DNA of 64,000 nt from Strongyloides papillosus (GCA_005656395.1 SRSI01000032.1:1-64000); one strand, 5' to 3'. Numbered from the stretch's first letter, positions 11,307 through 21,949 are shown. The notes: generated from the letters alone by a model not told the origin. Numbers and translations: made by a program.

Positions 11307-11456
11307 CTTCAACAAGAAAATTTTGATCGCATTATGTTGGGATCTAGAAACTTCTTAAAAATTAATAAGGTTGTCGATGAATACAATCATGGTACCACAG
11401 AAGGTTGGAACGTAGTTTCAGTTATGCTGAAACGGATGTCTTGTAACGAATTATAA
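11307..11456 (+). CDS. Probable 3'-terminal exon of an unidentified gene
   Basis: A 49-residue open segment of protein-like composition (includes FDRIMLGSRNFL and EYNHGTTEGWNVV) ends in TAA. It is followed within about 12 nt by AAATAAA, a polyadenylation signal. A pyrimidine-rich acceptor (TTTTCCAG) lies just upstream at 11291-11297, although the base after it would have to be read in another phase, so an acceptor at 11300-11302 is also possible. No in-frame ATG near the start, hence read as a last exon. Family not recognised. Identical copy on the minus strand at 29814-29963. Confidence 0.35.
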   Translation, partial: LQQENFDRIMLGSRNFLKINKVVDEYNHGTTEGWNVVSVMLKRMSCNEL

Positions 11457-11644
11457 TAAGTGTAAATAAAAAAAAATTGTCATCTAATTTTATTTATTTT
11501 TTTTTTGTGTTGTGCAGTAATAAAGTAATCGTTTAGCACATCACTATAGTCAATTTATTTTTTGTCTTAATAAAGAAAGCAAATTTGACATGGGAACTTG
11601 CAACGTATGTCATGACTTTTGTTAGATAATTTGTGATTTTTCAG

Positions 11645-13246
11645 AATTTTGATATTAATATTGCGATAAAAAGTCTTTATTTTTATAAGAATGTTAAGAA
11701 TTTATCCGGATGGAAAATAATATCATCAAAAAATATCTCTTCCACACTCTTACTTATTGTCGAGTTGCCGAATAAAATGCTCAATTCGGTAATTTCTCCA
11801 GAAGATTCTCAATTTTCTAAAAATTGTTTATTACTTCGTTGTGTTAATCTTAGTAAAGTAAATAGTTTTGGTCTACCATATAATGATTGTTACTCCCATG
11901 AAATAAGGATATTTATCAATTCAGAGGAATTTACGAACCTGGTAGCAAAAAAAGTTATCTATAGTAAAGTAGATGAAGAGCATTCTTTAGATTTGCCGAC
12001 AAATTTAAACGAAGCATTAATTGGATTAGCGAATATTAATAAAGCCAAAAAATGCCTACAGACACAAATTCGTTTTGATAAAGCTAAAAACGGTGACTGT
12101 AAATTTGCGTTTGCTGTGTTTTCTTCTACTCTCAAAACAGTAGAGGAATTATTGGTTGAGATTGCAAATAAATCTATGAAAACGATTGAAGAGTTTAATG
12201 ATGACTTGAAAAAATGCTTATCAAATAAGGATAAATTACTGGTAAAATCTATTAAGATTTTCCTGTTATCTTCCAAATCATTCAAAAAAATTAAGATTCC
12301 ATTCAGGGGAAAAAATTGAACCATATTTTACCAGATGATCTTGAAAGTTATATAACAAATAATAAGACAACTGAATTTTGGTTGTGTAAGATATGTGGAA
12401 ATCCTTGTACACCAGATGATATAAAAGTTGAGAAGTAAGTTTTTAAAATTTTTTTCTATTTTTATTTATCGTATTTTTAGATTTTTTACAAAAATTCTTC
12501 AAAACCAACCTAATATTGAAGAGATTGAACTTTTTGATGGAGGAAAATATAAAATAGTGGGATGCAAGGAAGAATTAAACATCAATAATTTAAAAATTAT
12601 TAATGGTGGAAGATGTAATAATGATGATGAAGAAGTATTAAACAATGACAAGAAAATGAATGACTCATCTTTTAAGAGCACTTTTTCGAATCAACATAAC
12701 GATGGAAAGAATCCAAACATAAAATCGAAGGAACTTATTATAATAAGTGATAGTTCCGATGATGAACCGGTATCTAAATCATCAAAATCAATGCCCAGGA
12801 AAGTTATTATTACTAATCAAAAATCTTCGCGTGATAATTCTTATCGAAGATCATTAAGAAAGACACTAAAACCGGCAAATACAAATAATTCTAAAAGATC
12901 AGTTAATTCTGATCCATTGTCAACTCATCATGAACCACAGAGGAACCCTGTAATGGTTGCTTCAAAGGAAGGCCGAAATCTCTCCTCATCCACACTAACC
13001 AATATATGCACTCCTATTAATCAACAAGATTGTACTAGTAAATTAATGAGGAATGTAATTGAAAAATGTCCAACCACTATAGAATTTATAAAATTAGTTA
13101 TCGATAATAGTGATCAAAATTTTGATAATATGTACGTTTCCTTAACACCTGATGAACTTAATGTTTGGAAACCTATACATATGAGCGAAGAATTATGGAA
13201 AGTTCTCAGCATGCCTGAAATTCATTCACTATTCTCTAAAAAGTAA
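11645..13246 (+). pseudogene. PIAS/SIZ-type SUMO E3 ligase, frameshifted, degenerate SP-RING (left copy)
   Basis: The first visible exon starts after a TTTTTCAG acceptor at 11644. The 5' exons (SAP region, start codon) are not identified. Residues from about 11790 to 12180 resemble the PINIT domain (LLLRCVNLS..., EIRIFIN, CKFAFAVFSSTLKTVEELL). An SP-RING-like segment follows: KIPFRGKN, then after a one-base loss at about 12314-12319 (in-frame TGA) [12 protein letters not shown] and [20 protein letters not shown] 46-nt intron (12435-12480, GTAAGT...TTTTTAG) restores EKFFTKIL and the typical post-RING strand IELFDGGKYKIV. Downstream is an acidic SUMO-interacting motif, ELIIISDSSDDE (about 12730-12765), and a poorly conserved tail. 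The zinc ligand Cys of the RGxxC position is replaced by Leu; His and CxxC remain. Known role of the family: transfer of SUMO from UBC9 to nuclear proteins. This copy is probably non-functional or strongly diverged. The alternative is a homopolymer sequencing error. Confidence 0.75.
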
Positions 13247-13463
13247 ATAAGATTGAGAGAAAATGTACTAATACCTTATATATTTTTTGAATTTTATTAA
13301 TCCATGAGAAATGTAGTTTTTTTATAATGCTTAATTAATATTTTTTAAATAAAATCTAACAAATCATACATAATATCTAGTATTATTATATTTTATCAAG
13401 AAGACTAACAGTTGAAAATATGTTTTTAATACATTTCCATTCTATCAATTTTTTTTTCAATAT

Positions 13464-13580
13464 TTAAGAAAAATTTTTCTTCCAAGATTGCACTACTACA
13501 CTAAAAACAGGCTTTAAAGAATTTCCAAATGTTACTATTATATTTACTTCATCTTGTTCTCTTGAAATTTCTTCCCTCAT
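13464..13580 (-). CDS. Possible 38-aa small ORF or exon (left copy)
   Basis: ATG at 13580 preceded by an acceptor-like TTGTTTAG. The frame encodes 38 residues beginning MREEISREQDEV with a hydrophobic middle (IIVTFG, VFSVVV) and a basic end, then TAA. The composition is more protein-like than neighbouring chance frames. No family, no clear promoter. Identical copy at 25936-26052. Could be an internal exon or a chance frame. Confidence 0.25.
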   Translation of the reverse strand: MREEISREQDEVNIIVTFGNSLKPVFSVVVQSWKKNFS

Positions 13581-14124
13581 TTTCTAAACAATTTTTTGTT
13601 TCAAATATATAGATATTGATAAAAGAACAACTGAAAAATTCAGAAATCTCTTTATTGTTAATATGAACTTGTAAATTTGTAAGCTGTGTTTCATAATATT
13701 TATCTAATCTATAGTCATATAAACGATATTCACTTGTGAGATTCCTTTAATTTTACAAAAACAGAACTTCTTTTGCAACTAAACATAGTATATAATAAAT
13801 AAAACTTTATTTTGTTTAGTATTCGTTAAAAGATTATAAAAATTGACAATTGATTAAGAAATATATACATTTATCATTAAAATAAATTTATTTTTGTCTT
13901 TGAAAAAGTATCACACTTTTCACATTTGTCAACTAGGTACTCTTTGTCTCCTTGCACTATTGTACAAATAAAATTAAAAAAATGGGTAGTACGATAATTT
14001 TTATTACCTTTAAAACTTTCTTTTGTCGATTGTTTCTTCTACATTTTTAGTATACCTTCATAACATATTCCTCATAATACAATTTCTTGTATAATTTTAC
14101 ACTCAAAAATTTTATTTTTTTTTT

Positions 14125-14575
14125 AAAGTAGGTTTCCAGAAAAAGTTGAGTAATTTAAAAAATGAGGGAAAACCAAAAAACTAAAACATACTTTTTAAAT
14201 GTTTAAAGAATATCATTAGATGACGCATTAACACATAAAAAATATCAACATCAAAAATATATTTTTTACGCTTTTTTGACTTCTGAAAGTTTTCTACTAT
14301 GATTGTGTATTAAAAATTACTTAATAAAACAATAACAGATAATATATATATTATTCTTCACCACTTTTAATGTAACAAGATTAATTTTAAAAAATCTTAA
14401 GCATATTCTGTGACAAGAAATCATAAAAGATAAAAAACCCTAATCCTGGAAATACAAATTTAACGTGTTTGCAAATCTATGTATACATTTTTGAATAATT
14501 AACATACATTTTCGCTTGTCCCACATATTAAAAATTTTTCAGCATTCTCAGAAAATTTAATTTTAATACTAAACA
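14125..14575. repeat. MITE-like repeat unit A with ~40 bp inverted ends
   Basis: Opens CCAGAAAAAGTTGAGTAATTTAAAAAATGAGGG and closes with the reverse complement form CTTGTCCCACATATTAAAAATTTTTCAGCATTCTCAG. The interior shares blocks with 18475-18905, 19010-19465 and 19600-20015: an AACAGATAATATATATATTATTCTTC region, GATAAAAAACCCTAATC and GTGTTTGCAAATCTATGTATACATTTTTGAAT. It is the oldest-looking complete member. Mirror: about 24939-25389. Confidence 0.55.
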
Positions 14576-15151
14576 TGATAAAGAATAAAAAATTATCACA
14601 TAATCCAATTAGGAATAATCATTTTTTGTAAATTCACAAAGAATTAATAAACAGGAGTTAAAAAGCACCATAATATACAGAGAATTTCTATAATTAGATG
14701 TAAAAAATATATAGTTTTAGTTAATTTTTTCTACAATGTTGTAATGAAAAAGAATAAATTGTCTATAAATTGATAAAATAACTTGATTATAACTTGAAAG
14801 AATGATTATTCAATTTTATTAATTATTATCCCAAAATGTGATATATATATTAAGTTCTGATAAAAATTGTCATTATATAAATATTTTAACCATTTTTTTT
14901 GTAATCCAAGAATAAAATTTAAAATTAAATTGATATTTGATTCATTCGAAAATTCATTTAAAACATTTTATTTTTTGACAAAAATTTACAATATTTTTAT
15001 GCATTATCTTTTGATAATGTGTATATTTGTTAATGAAAATGACCACCAATTTGAAAATATAAAAATATTTTATTATATTATTTTTACTATTATGTAACTT
15101 CATTAAATGTCAATTGTTACTAAAGAAATTGATTATAAATTTTTTTATATT

Positions 15152-15358
15152 TGTAAAATAAAACCAAATTAAATAAATAATTATAACACCAAGCTCAATA
15201 AATTAACACAATTTATTCAAAACTCTTTTTTTTAGAAAATAATCATACAATTTATAGACATTTTTATATTCAAAATTCACTATAATATTTAAAATTTCTT
15301 CTTTAAAATTCATAACTTCTTTTCATTAATATTTATATTTTATAATATTCATATTTCA
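15152..15358 (-). repeat. 3' LTR of the compact element
   Basis: 207 bp, base-for-base identical by eye to 16893-17099. Its first three bases (TGA on the minus strand) supply the stop codon of the internal ORF. Confidence 0.93.
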
Positions 15359-16873
15359 CTCCGGGGCTGGCAGGTTTAGTTGAAGTGGTGGAACTTTTTC
15401 ACTTGTAGGAAACAATTCATCAGGATCATTGTATTTTTTGATAGATTCTAACAGTTCATTAATAGGTTCACATTTAGCCAATAGATCTGCTACATTGTGA
15501 GGCTCTAACTGGTGACCTTGAACGTGATAAATCTTGTAATTGGGGTGGTAAATCTCCATGATTAACTTCAATTGCTTAATGCGAGCTGGGACTCTATTTC
15601 GAGAGTTCTTCTTCCCCTCCTTAGATAACCAAAGTTTATCCCATCCTTGGTTAGCTAAATTTGCAAAATAATCCATGTCGTATACAGCAGCATAACGACT
15701 TTTTTCATCATATTTTCTTGTACATAAAGGCTTAACAAAACTTTCATCAAACGTAGGTTTATTTAAGTCATCCAATACTTGGATTAACTTTATTTTTTTA
15801 TTGATAGCTTGGGATGTCAATTCATCAATGCTCAAACCCAATGCATGAGCTGTTTGAACAGTGATTAATGGAGTCATGTCATTGATAAAATACACATCAA
15901 CAGCAACAGCTTTCTGAGTGACGATGTAGCAGATAAGGAGGTTCGCGACTGCAACTACATTCTTTTTACCAACACCAGAAACAACCATTTGAGAGACTTT
16001 TCGAACATCAATTCCAAGATTAACATAAGCATCAATCATATAAGCAGGCAGAACATTAATTTCAGCACCAGAGTCAATGCGTGCGGCTAGTTGATGTGGT
16101 CCAAAATTGAAAGATTCGAACAACAGTGGAGCTTTGTTCCATTCATTTATACAGAATTGAGAATTCTCGACAGACAATGACAGGAGTTTAGCTTCGGTCG
16201 TAGGATTCGGATCTACTTTCAGCGGACAATTGGGACTCTGATGTCCAGGTTGTTGACAATTGTAGCATTTTTTAGGAACCACAACTTGAGGTGGTGACGT
16301 CATCTTTGGTTCTTTTCTTCTTTCATCAACATTTTCAGGGGAGGGACGAGGGAACAACAACCGAACACGTTGTTTGTCCTCATGGTCCTTAGCTTCGCGA
16401 AGAAAAACCTCCAATGTAACAGAAGAATGCTTAACCAAAGCTTCTTTGATAGGTTGGGGAGCATCATTTAACAGTTTCATTAATAAACAGGAATCAACAG
16501 CAGCACGTGGAACAACATCATTAAGCATTGTCTTCAAAGTAGCAGCAAATGAAGAGTAACACTCCTTTGATGGTTTCATCGCTTTATTAAACATCATAAT
16601 CTTCTCAGCAGTAGAAGGTTCATAAAAAGTAGTACGAGATTGGATATAGCTTTCTATGTCATAAAACGAAAGGTTAATGTCCTCAAAATGTTCATAGAAT
16701 CGTTGCTTCTCCTTCTCAGATTGATAGATACAAAACAATTTCCCACACTCCATAGAATCCAAGGAGATGGATCGTAAAATTAATTCATTTTTAAAATAAC
16801 GCGCATATGGTAGACTACCTCTGTAGTTTTCCATACTTTGAACAGGTATACTTGAAAGGTCCGGTAGATTCAT
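15356..16873 (-). CDS. Gag-zinc knuckle-protease ORF fused to an RNase H tail
   Basis: 505 aa, intact. The ATG is 20 nt inside the 5' LTR. Residues 1 to about 190 are Gag-like (capsid-type helices, no motif named). A CCHC zinc knuckle, CYNCQQPGHQSPNC, lies near residue 203. A retropepsin motif, ARIDSGAEINVLP, lies near 265, followed by ALGLS. From about 385 the sequence passes directly to the end of an RNase H-like domain (VQGHQLEPHNVADLLAKCE, near 455). The reverse transcriptase, most of RNase H and integrase are missing. The junction stays in frame, giving one clean ORF that ends exactly at the LTR. Known: Gag and protease package the RNA. Inferred: this element supplies its own particle proteins or has kept the frame because insertion is recent. 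The Gly-Ala-Glu after the catalytic Asp-Ser is within the range of retropepsins. Confidence 0.85.
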   Translation of the reverse strand: MNLPDLSSIPVQSMENYRGSLPYARYFKNELILRSISLDSMECGKLFCIYQSEKEKQRFYEHFEDINLSFYDIESYIQSRTTFYEPSTAEKIMMFNKAMKPSKECYSSFAATLKTMLNDVVPRAAVDSCLLMKLLNDAPQPIKEALVKHSSVTLEVFLREAKDHEDKQRVRLLFPRPSPENVDERRKEPKMTSPPQVVVPKKCYNCQQPGHQSPNCPLKVDPNPTTEAKLLSLSVENSQFCINEWNKAPLLFESFNFGPHQLAARIDSGAEINVLPAYMIDAYVNLGIDVRKVSQMVVSGVGKKNVVAVANLLICYIVTQKAVAVDVYFINDMTPLITVQTAHALGLSIDELTSQAINKKIKLIQVLDDLNKPTFDESFVKPLCTRKYDEKSRYAAVYDMDYFANLANQGWDKLWLSKEGKKNSRNRVPARIKQLKLIMEIYHPNYKIYHVQGHQLEPHNVADLLAKCEPINELLESIKKYNDPDELFPTSEKVPPLQLNLPAPE

Positions 16874-16892
16874 TATAAAAACAGGATCGCCA

Positions 16893-17099
16893 TGTAAAAT
16901 AAAACCAAATTAAATAAATAATTATAACACCAAGCTCAATAAATTAACACAATTTATTCAAAACTCTTTTTTTTAGAAAATAATCATACAATTTATAGAC
17001 ATTTTTATATTCAAAATTCACTATAATATTTAAAATTTCTTCTTTAAAATTCATAACTTCTTTTCATTAATATTTATATTTTATAATATTCATATTTCA
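16893..17099 (-). repeat. 5' LTR of the compact element
   Basis: 207 bp, TG..CA ends on the minus strand. Identical to the 3' LTR at 15152-15358. Confidence 0.93.
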
Positions 17100-17104
17100 A
17101 TATT

Positions 17105-18240
17105 CAATACAGAAAAAATTTAAAAATAATAAATTTTTAAATTGTAATGATAAATATTTCAAATTGTATCATTCTTAAAGTTTAAAAAGACACCATCATC
17201 TAGAAACACAAATTTTTATTATTATTGATATTTCTCGTTTAGTGATTACATACTGAATATAAATTGATAACAGTTATTTAATGATAACTCAAGTTGACCT
17301 TATCCAATTGAAATAATCAAAATGCAAATAGTAGGATTTTGAATGCTTGATAAAAGTTGTCTCTACATAAAAAATGCTAACCCTCCATTTTTTGCTACTT
17401 TTGCTAAAAAAAGTGCTAAAAAGGGGCAAAAATGTTTTTTCACATATCTCAATGATGAAAAGAGATTTTAAAGCGTGAATATAGTTAAATTGAAGGCAAG
17501 ATATTTCCCCAGGACAGCTTTTGGAATTATCCAAAAACATCAATTCTGAAGGACTTTTAGAAGCCATTATACATAAAAAATTGGAGAACTCGAAATTATA
17601 CTTTTTTGTTGTATCATAGAAATAAGACATCAAAGAATCTAGAAACTTATCTCATTAGATAGACTATTTAAAAATACACATCTTTTGTGGAGACATGAAA
17701 ATCAAATATCTACTATCTTAAAAGTTATGAAGAATAATTTAAAAATTTTAGAAAATATAATTTTTAGTTTTTCGAATTTATCTTATCAACCAATAGAGAT
17801 TTTTTGATGCTTATATGCTTAGGATGTTAACAAACCAATTCTCCATGACACTTTTTGGAATTATAAAGATTCATTGAGAAACAATTTAATTAGTGAAAAA
17901 AAAGTTTGATGATTTTGAATGCAATTAAGATAATATTAAGGTTACTCAAAAACATTAAAAAAATCCTTAAGAGACAAAATCTTCCCTAACAAATTGAAAT
18001 AAGAATAAAAAAGTTATAAATTTAAGAAAAATAATGATATTGTTTTCTTGAAAAATACTTTACAATTTCTCTTTACTATAGTTTTCACAGTTGTCTACAA
18101 TTTGATGAATATTATTGAAACTTCGTATAGTAAGTGTACTTTCCTTAGAATATAGATTATGTGGATTGTAGAGAATAACATATTAAAAAAATTTCGTACA
18201 ATTATTTTAAAGATATTTGTTTTACAATCCATCAAAATCT
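17105..18240. other. Repeat-derived AT-rich interval without supported gene
   Basis: A 114-codon frame at 17289-17633 is open in both arms, but its composition is that of surrounding repeat DNA (it includes tandem AAAAAGTGCTAAAAAGGGG-type text and has no domain). Two diverged copies of a motif ending CTTTTTGGAATTAT occur near 17510-17530 and 17845-17865. I see no gene. Mirror: 23230-24360. Confidence 0.45.
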
Positions 18241-18249
18241 TTTTTATCA

Positions 18250-18480
18250 ATATATTCCTAGTTGAGTACACAGAACAAAAAAGGAAACATATTTGTTTAA
18301 AATGTAGTGGATTTTCCCCACCTATTAAAAGTTGAATTTTCTTAATTTGCGACTAATTTTATCGCAACTATGTCGTAATTAAAAATTGAAACAATAATTA
18401 AGTAGTTATTGAAATAAGTTTCAATTTTTTACTATATTATTGTTATTTTAAAACATAGATTGTTTTCTATAGTACTTTTT
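18250..18480. repeat. Old terminal fragment of the CAC..GTG MITE family seen at 61412
   Basis: Aligns imperfectly to 61412-61560. Shared elements: an ACACARAACAAAAAA-type start, a TGTTTAAAATGTARTGGATTTTCCCCACCTA block (GCGTAAAATGTAATAAATTTGTCCCACCTA in the other copy), GAATTTTCTTAATTTGCGA, TTTTATCGCAA and ACAATAATTAA. Present in both arms (mirror 22987-23217), so it predates the arm duplication. Confidence 0.55.
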
Positions 18481-18905
18481 TAAAATAAGTTTCCTGAGAA
18501 AGTCGAGCAATTTTAAAAATGTGGGACAAGCAAAAATCTAAGACCCCATTTTTATATGCTTAAACAATACCCCTAGGTGACATATTACCACACATAAAAT
18601 ATTAGCTTCATATCTCCACTCTCCGCGTTTTTATGGCTTCAGAAACTTTTTGACCATGATCGTGTATCTCGAAAACTACTTTATGAAACTATAACAATAT
18701 ATATATCATTCTTCATCATTTTTTGAGTACTTTTTAAGTACCAGGATAAATTTTGAAAAATCTTACTTCTAAGTATATTTTGTGACAGAAAATTATAGAA
18801 GATGAAAAACCCGAATTTCGAAAATATTATATTCGAATTCAGCGTGTCTGAAAACCTATATATACGTTTTTGAATTACTAAAAAAGTGCTGAGAAAAAAA
18901 GTTAC
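18475..18905. repeat. Repeat unit B
   Basis: Starts CCTGAGAAAGTCGAGCAATTTTAAAAATGTGGGACAAGC. It shares the CTCGAAAACTACTTTATGAAACTATA, GATGAAAAACCCGAAT and CGAATTCAGCGTGTCTGAAAACC blocks with unit C directly downstream, and ends AAGTGCTGAGAAAAAAAGTTAC. Mirror: 22562-22992. Confidence 0.6.
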
Positions 18906-19009
18906 ATATTAAATATTCACAAAATAATCTACAAATATATTAGAATTACTTTTAATTTGACATACTGAAGCTTATTTTTGTATTTTATTAATTGTATATG
19001 AATTTTGTT

Positions 19010-19465
19010 TCTTGAAAATTGCTCCTTTGGCACTTCTTGCTATTTTGAAAAAAGTGGTCATGAAGGCCTGAATAGTCGGGACAAGCAAAAATCTAAGTCT
19101 TCAATTTTTTATGTTTAAAAGTTGTGCTTTGGTAACATATTACCACGTACAAAATATCAGCTTCATAAATCTATCCTTTACATCTATATGACTTCTGAAA
19201 GTTTTCGACCTTGATTACGTATCTCGAAAACTACTTTATGAAACTATACCGATATATATATCATTCTACATCATTTTTTGAGTATTTTTTACGTACAAAG
19301 ATAATTTTTAAAAAATTTAATTTTTTAACAAATTTTGTGACCAAAAATTGTAGAAGATGAAAAACCCGAATCTCGAAAATGTTATATTCGAATTCAGCGT
19401 GTCTGAAAACCTATATATACATTTTTGAATTATTAAAAAAGTGCTGAGAAAAAAAGTTCTACGGA
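19010..19465. repeat. Repeat unit C
   Basis: Tandem neighbour of unit B in the same orientation with long identical blocks, for example ACCTATATATACATTTTTGAAT and AAGTGCTGAGAAAAAAAGTT. The mirror (22002-22457) is the last complete unit inside the homogeneous right arm. Short frames at 19317-19505 and 21830-22150 are only repeat translation. Confidence 0.6.
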
Positions 19466-19517
19466 AGAGATTTTGAACATTATTTTCAAAATCAACAAAA
19501 TTCATTTTAATAGCAAA

Positions 19518-21949
19518 ATCATAAACATATTTTGTTTTTTATCAGTCACAATTACGTTTTCTTTCTTTATACATTGCTTTTTTACATTTTAGTCAACATG
19601 AAAATAACGCTTAAGAATTCTGAAAAGCTCAGACAGGCAAAAATCTAGACACTTATTTTTATATACTTAATTTTTGGATCTTGATGATATATTATAACAA
19701 ATATATCTTTAATCCAATAAATTTCTACTGTATGTATACATGGTTTTTAAAAATTGTTAAACAATTATGTCTCCTAAGAATAAGTGCATAAAGTTACAAC
19801 CATATTATTCTCCACTATTTTTAAAGCTCTTTAAATACATTACTTTAAATTTTATAATTCTTACTTTAATGTTGAACTTTTCTCCAAGAGTATAGAAGAC
19901 AAAAAAATCCGAATCTTGGAAATATTAAATCCAAATTCTACGTAACCGAAAACGAATATATATGTTCTTCGTTTATTACATTGTGTCGAAGAAAAAAGTT
20001 CTGCATGACAGTATAGTAATATTTCTTATTAGTCAAAATTGTTATTGTATTTTTACAATAGTATCCCTGAGTAGTTCAGAATAAGACTTATAATTAGTAT
20101 TAATCACCAATCATTAAATTTTTTTATACCAAATTATTATTATGAAGATAGTGTGTCTTGTAAACTTTTTCCATTATCTGAGCAAATATGACTTAATTTT
20201 TGATATTTTGCTTATTTGTTAGTTTAACTTCTTTTATACAGAATGTTTTATGAATGTTATTAAAACTCAAGTTTTAATGAAAGTTAAAAAAATTCTATTA
20301 ATGTCGATAATGATGTACATTTTTATTCGTAAAACATAAAATTTAATTGTTATGAAGAATCATAAAGCTATTAATATCTTATAAGTTTCTATGAAATTAC
20401 TATCATTAAGGAAATCAATTTGATTTCTATATTGTATTTCAATGTCCCTTGTTATAAGTCAACTATATAAATTTTGAAAAAGATTTTTCATTTTCGTTCA
20501 TAAAAAAAAAGTAAAGAATAACTTTGCATAATCAAAAAAAATATTTACAATGAACAAGAAATAAACCAATAAATAATGTCAATTAATTAATAGTATTCTA
20601 CAAGATTTAATGCTTACTTCTATTTATTGTGGAAGATAGCTAAATTTTTAAATTTCAATATTTTAAACACAAAGAAACTAAACATATGTATTTGATAAAT
20701 ACATTTTATATCAAGAAAGTAAATGATACAATAGCATTTTATAGTATGAGGTTTTACCCATTTTATGAAGCACATTCTACATCATTTTGCATAAAAATTT
20801 TACGTCTCCACTATTATATATTGAAAAATAAGGTAGAATTTATATTCATCAAAATGAGATAAATGCAGTATGTTATCAATTTTATTTTTATGTGATATCT
20901 CGTTTTTATATCAATTATGATAAATAGTATTTTTAAGATGTTAAGTTAAACTGTCATACTTTCATTTTGTGTAATTTTGCTATTAAATTTAGAAAATAAA
21001 ATATCATAATAAGAGTGTCCGAAATTATACCTAAGATTAACTTCTAATAATGAATCTTAAAAATATTATAAAAAGAAGTTAAGCTATAAAATGATTCATA
21101 TTATTATGTTAAAGTATTAAATTCATAGTCAAGTAATTTAACTATTATCACAAAAGCAATTTTTTGAAATTTTTACCGACGTTAACATAATTCTTTTAAA
21201 CTTGACTTTTAATGACAATCTTAAAATATTTTGTATAAAAGAAGTTGAATTATCAAATAAGCAAAATATCAAAAATTTAGCTATTTATATTCAAACAATA
21301 AAAATATTCTACAGGACACATTGTATTAATAATAATAGTTTTGCATTGACCAAAAATAACTCTTAATAGTCAATATTAATTACAAGTCTTCTTCTTAACT
21401 AATAAATAATATTATTATGAAATATAATGACAATTTGACTCATAATAAATTTTACTATATTATCATGCGGAATTTTTTTCCTCGTCACAACCTCAATAAA
21501 TCGAAAACATACACATACATTTTCGATAACGTTGAATTTGAATTTAATGTTTTCAAGATTATAATGTTTTCGTCTTCTATAGTTTTGCGTTGAAAAATAA
21601 ACATAAAACTAAGAATTTCAATAATTTATGGTAATGTAATTACCTTTAAAAATGGTAAAGAATAATATTGTTATAAATTCATACACTCATTTTCGAGATG
21701 CACGATTATGGTCAACAAATTTCAAAATTAATATATACGTACAAAGTAAATCTATGGCACTAAGAAATTCTATGATGTAACAATAAGATACATTATTAAA
21801 GCACATTAAAATAAGTACTTAAACTTTGTTTGCTTAATTTATCCGAAGATCACAAATATTTTTTCAAGTTATATATAATGTTAAAAAATGTAATTTTTGA
21901 TAAATTAAAATTTAATTTTGATTGTTTAAAAGTGAAATACAATAAAGTA
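19518..21949. repeat. Palindrome centre: older, diverged inverted repeat
   Basis: No gene is visible. The two halves of the centre still resemble each other as inverted copies, but with many substitutions and indels. Examples: left 20190-20260 has a stretch with TTTTTGATATTTTGCTTATTTG followed by an AACTTCTTTTATACA motif, found reverse-complemented near 21220-21260. Left 19860-19990 (a CCGAATCTTGGAAATATTAA-type repeat) matches 21530-21600 in reverse. The abrupt drop from near-identity to weak similarity at 19517/21950 marks the edge of the homogeneous arms. The innermost few hundred bases near 20400-20850 are unalignable by eye. Confidence 0.7.
19600..20015. repeat. Diverged repeat unit D in the palindrome centre
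   Basis: Retains GACAGGCAAAAATCTA, GAAGACAAAAAAATCCGAATCTTGGAAATATTAAAT and a GTGTCGAAGAAAAAAGTTCTGC end, but with many substitutions relative to units B and C. Its inverted partner across the centre is about 21450-21800, also diverged. Confidence 0.5.

Larger units (their letters stand above)
15152..17099 (-). mobile_element. Compact non-autonomous LTR retrotransposon (Gag-Pro cassette), left arm only
   Basis: Two identical 207-bp LTRs (15152-15358 and 16893-17099; TG..CA on the minus strand) flank a 1534-bp interior. The target duplication ATATT occurs at 15147-15151 and 17100-17104, and the right arm has the single ATATT of the empty site near 24360. A primer-binding site TGGCGATCCTG follows the 5' LTR directly (16892-16882, minus strand), complementary to a tRNA 3' end of CAGGATCGCCA. 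The interior is nearly all one ORF (15356-16873). Reverse transcriptase and integrase are absent, so it needs enzymes from a relative. The identical LTRs point to a recent insertion. Confidence 0.93.
1..19517. repeat. Left arm of giant inverted repeat (palindrome)
   Basis: Reading inward from position 1, the sequence reappears as reverse complement ending at 40295. Paired positions add up to 40296 at the outer edge, 41270 through most of the arm, 39514-39516 around 13.3-15 kb, and 41467 in the innermost part. The steps are explained by three arm-specific insertions (2071-3044, 15152-17104, 26179-27932 with target duplications) and a few 1-3 nt indels. Outside those insertions I see only isolated differences. 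The arm may continue beyond the left edge of the window. It carries six tRNA genes, one tRNA relic, a PIAS-like gene and a small peptide gene, all duplicated in the other arm. Confidence 0.97.

Noticed and set aside
17289..17633. 114-codon ORF present in both arms (also 23834-24178)
   Set aside because: Composition matches surrounding repeat DNA, no domain or splice/start context, and its conservation is explained by the palindrome.
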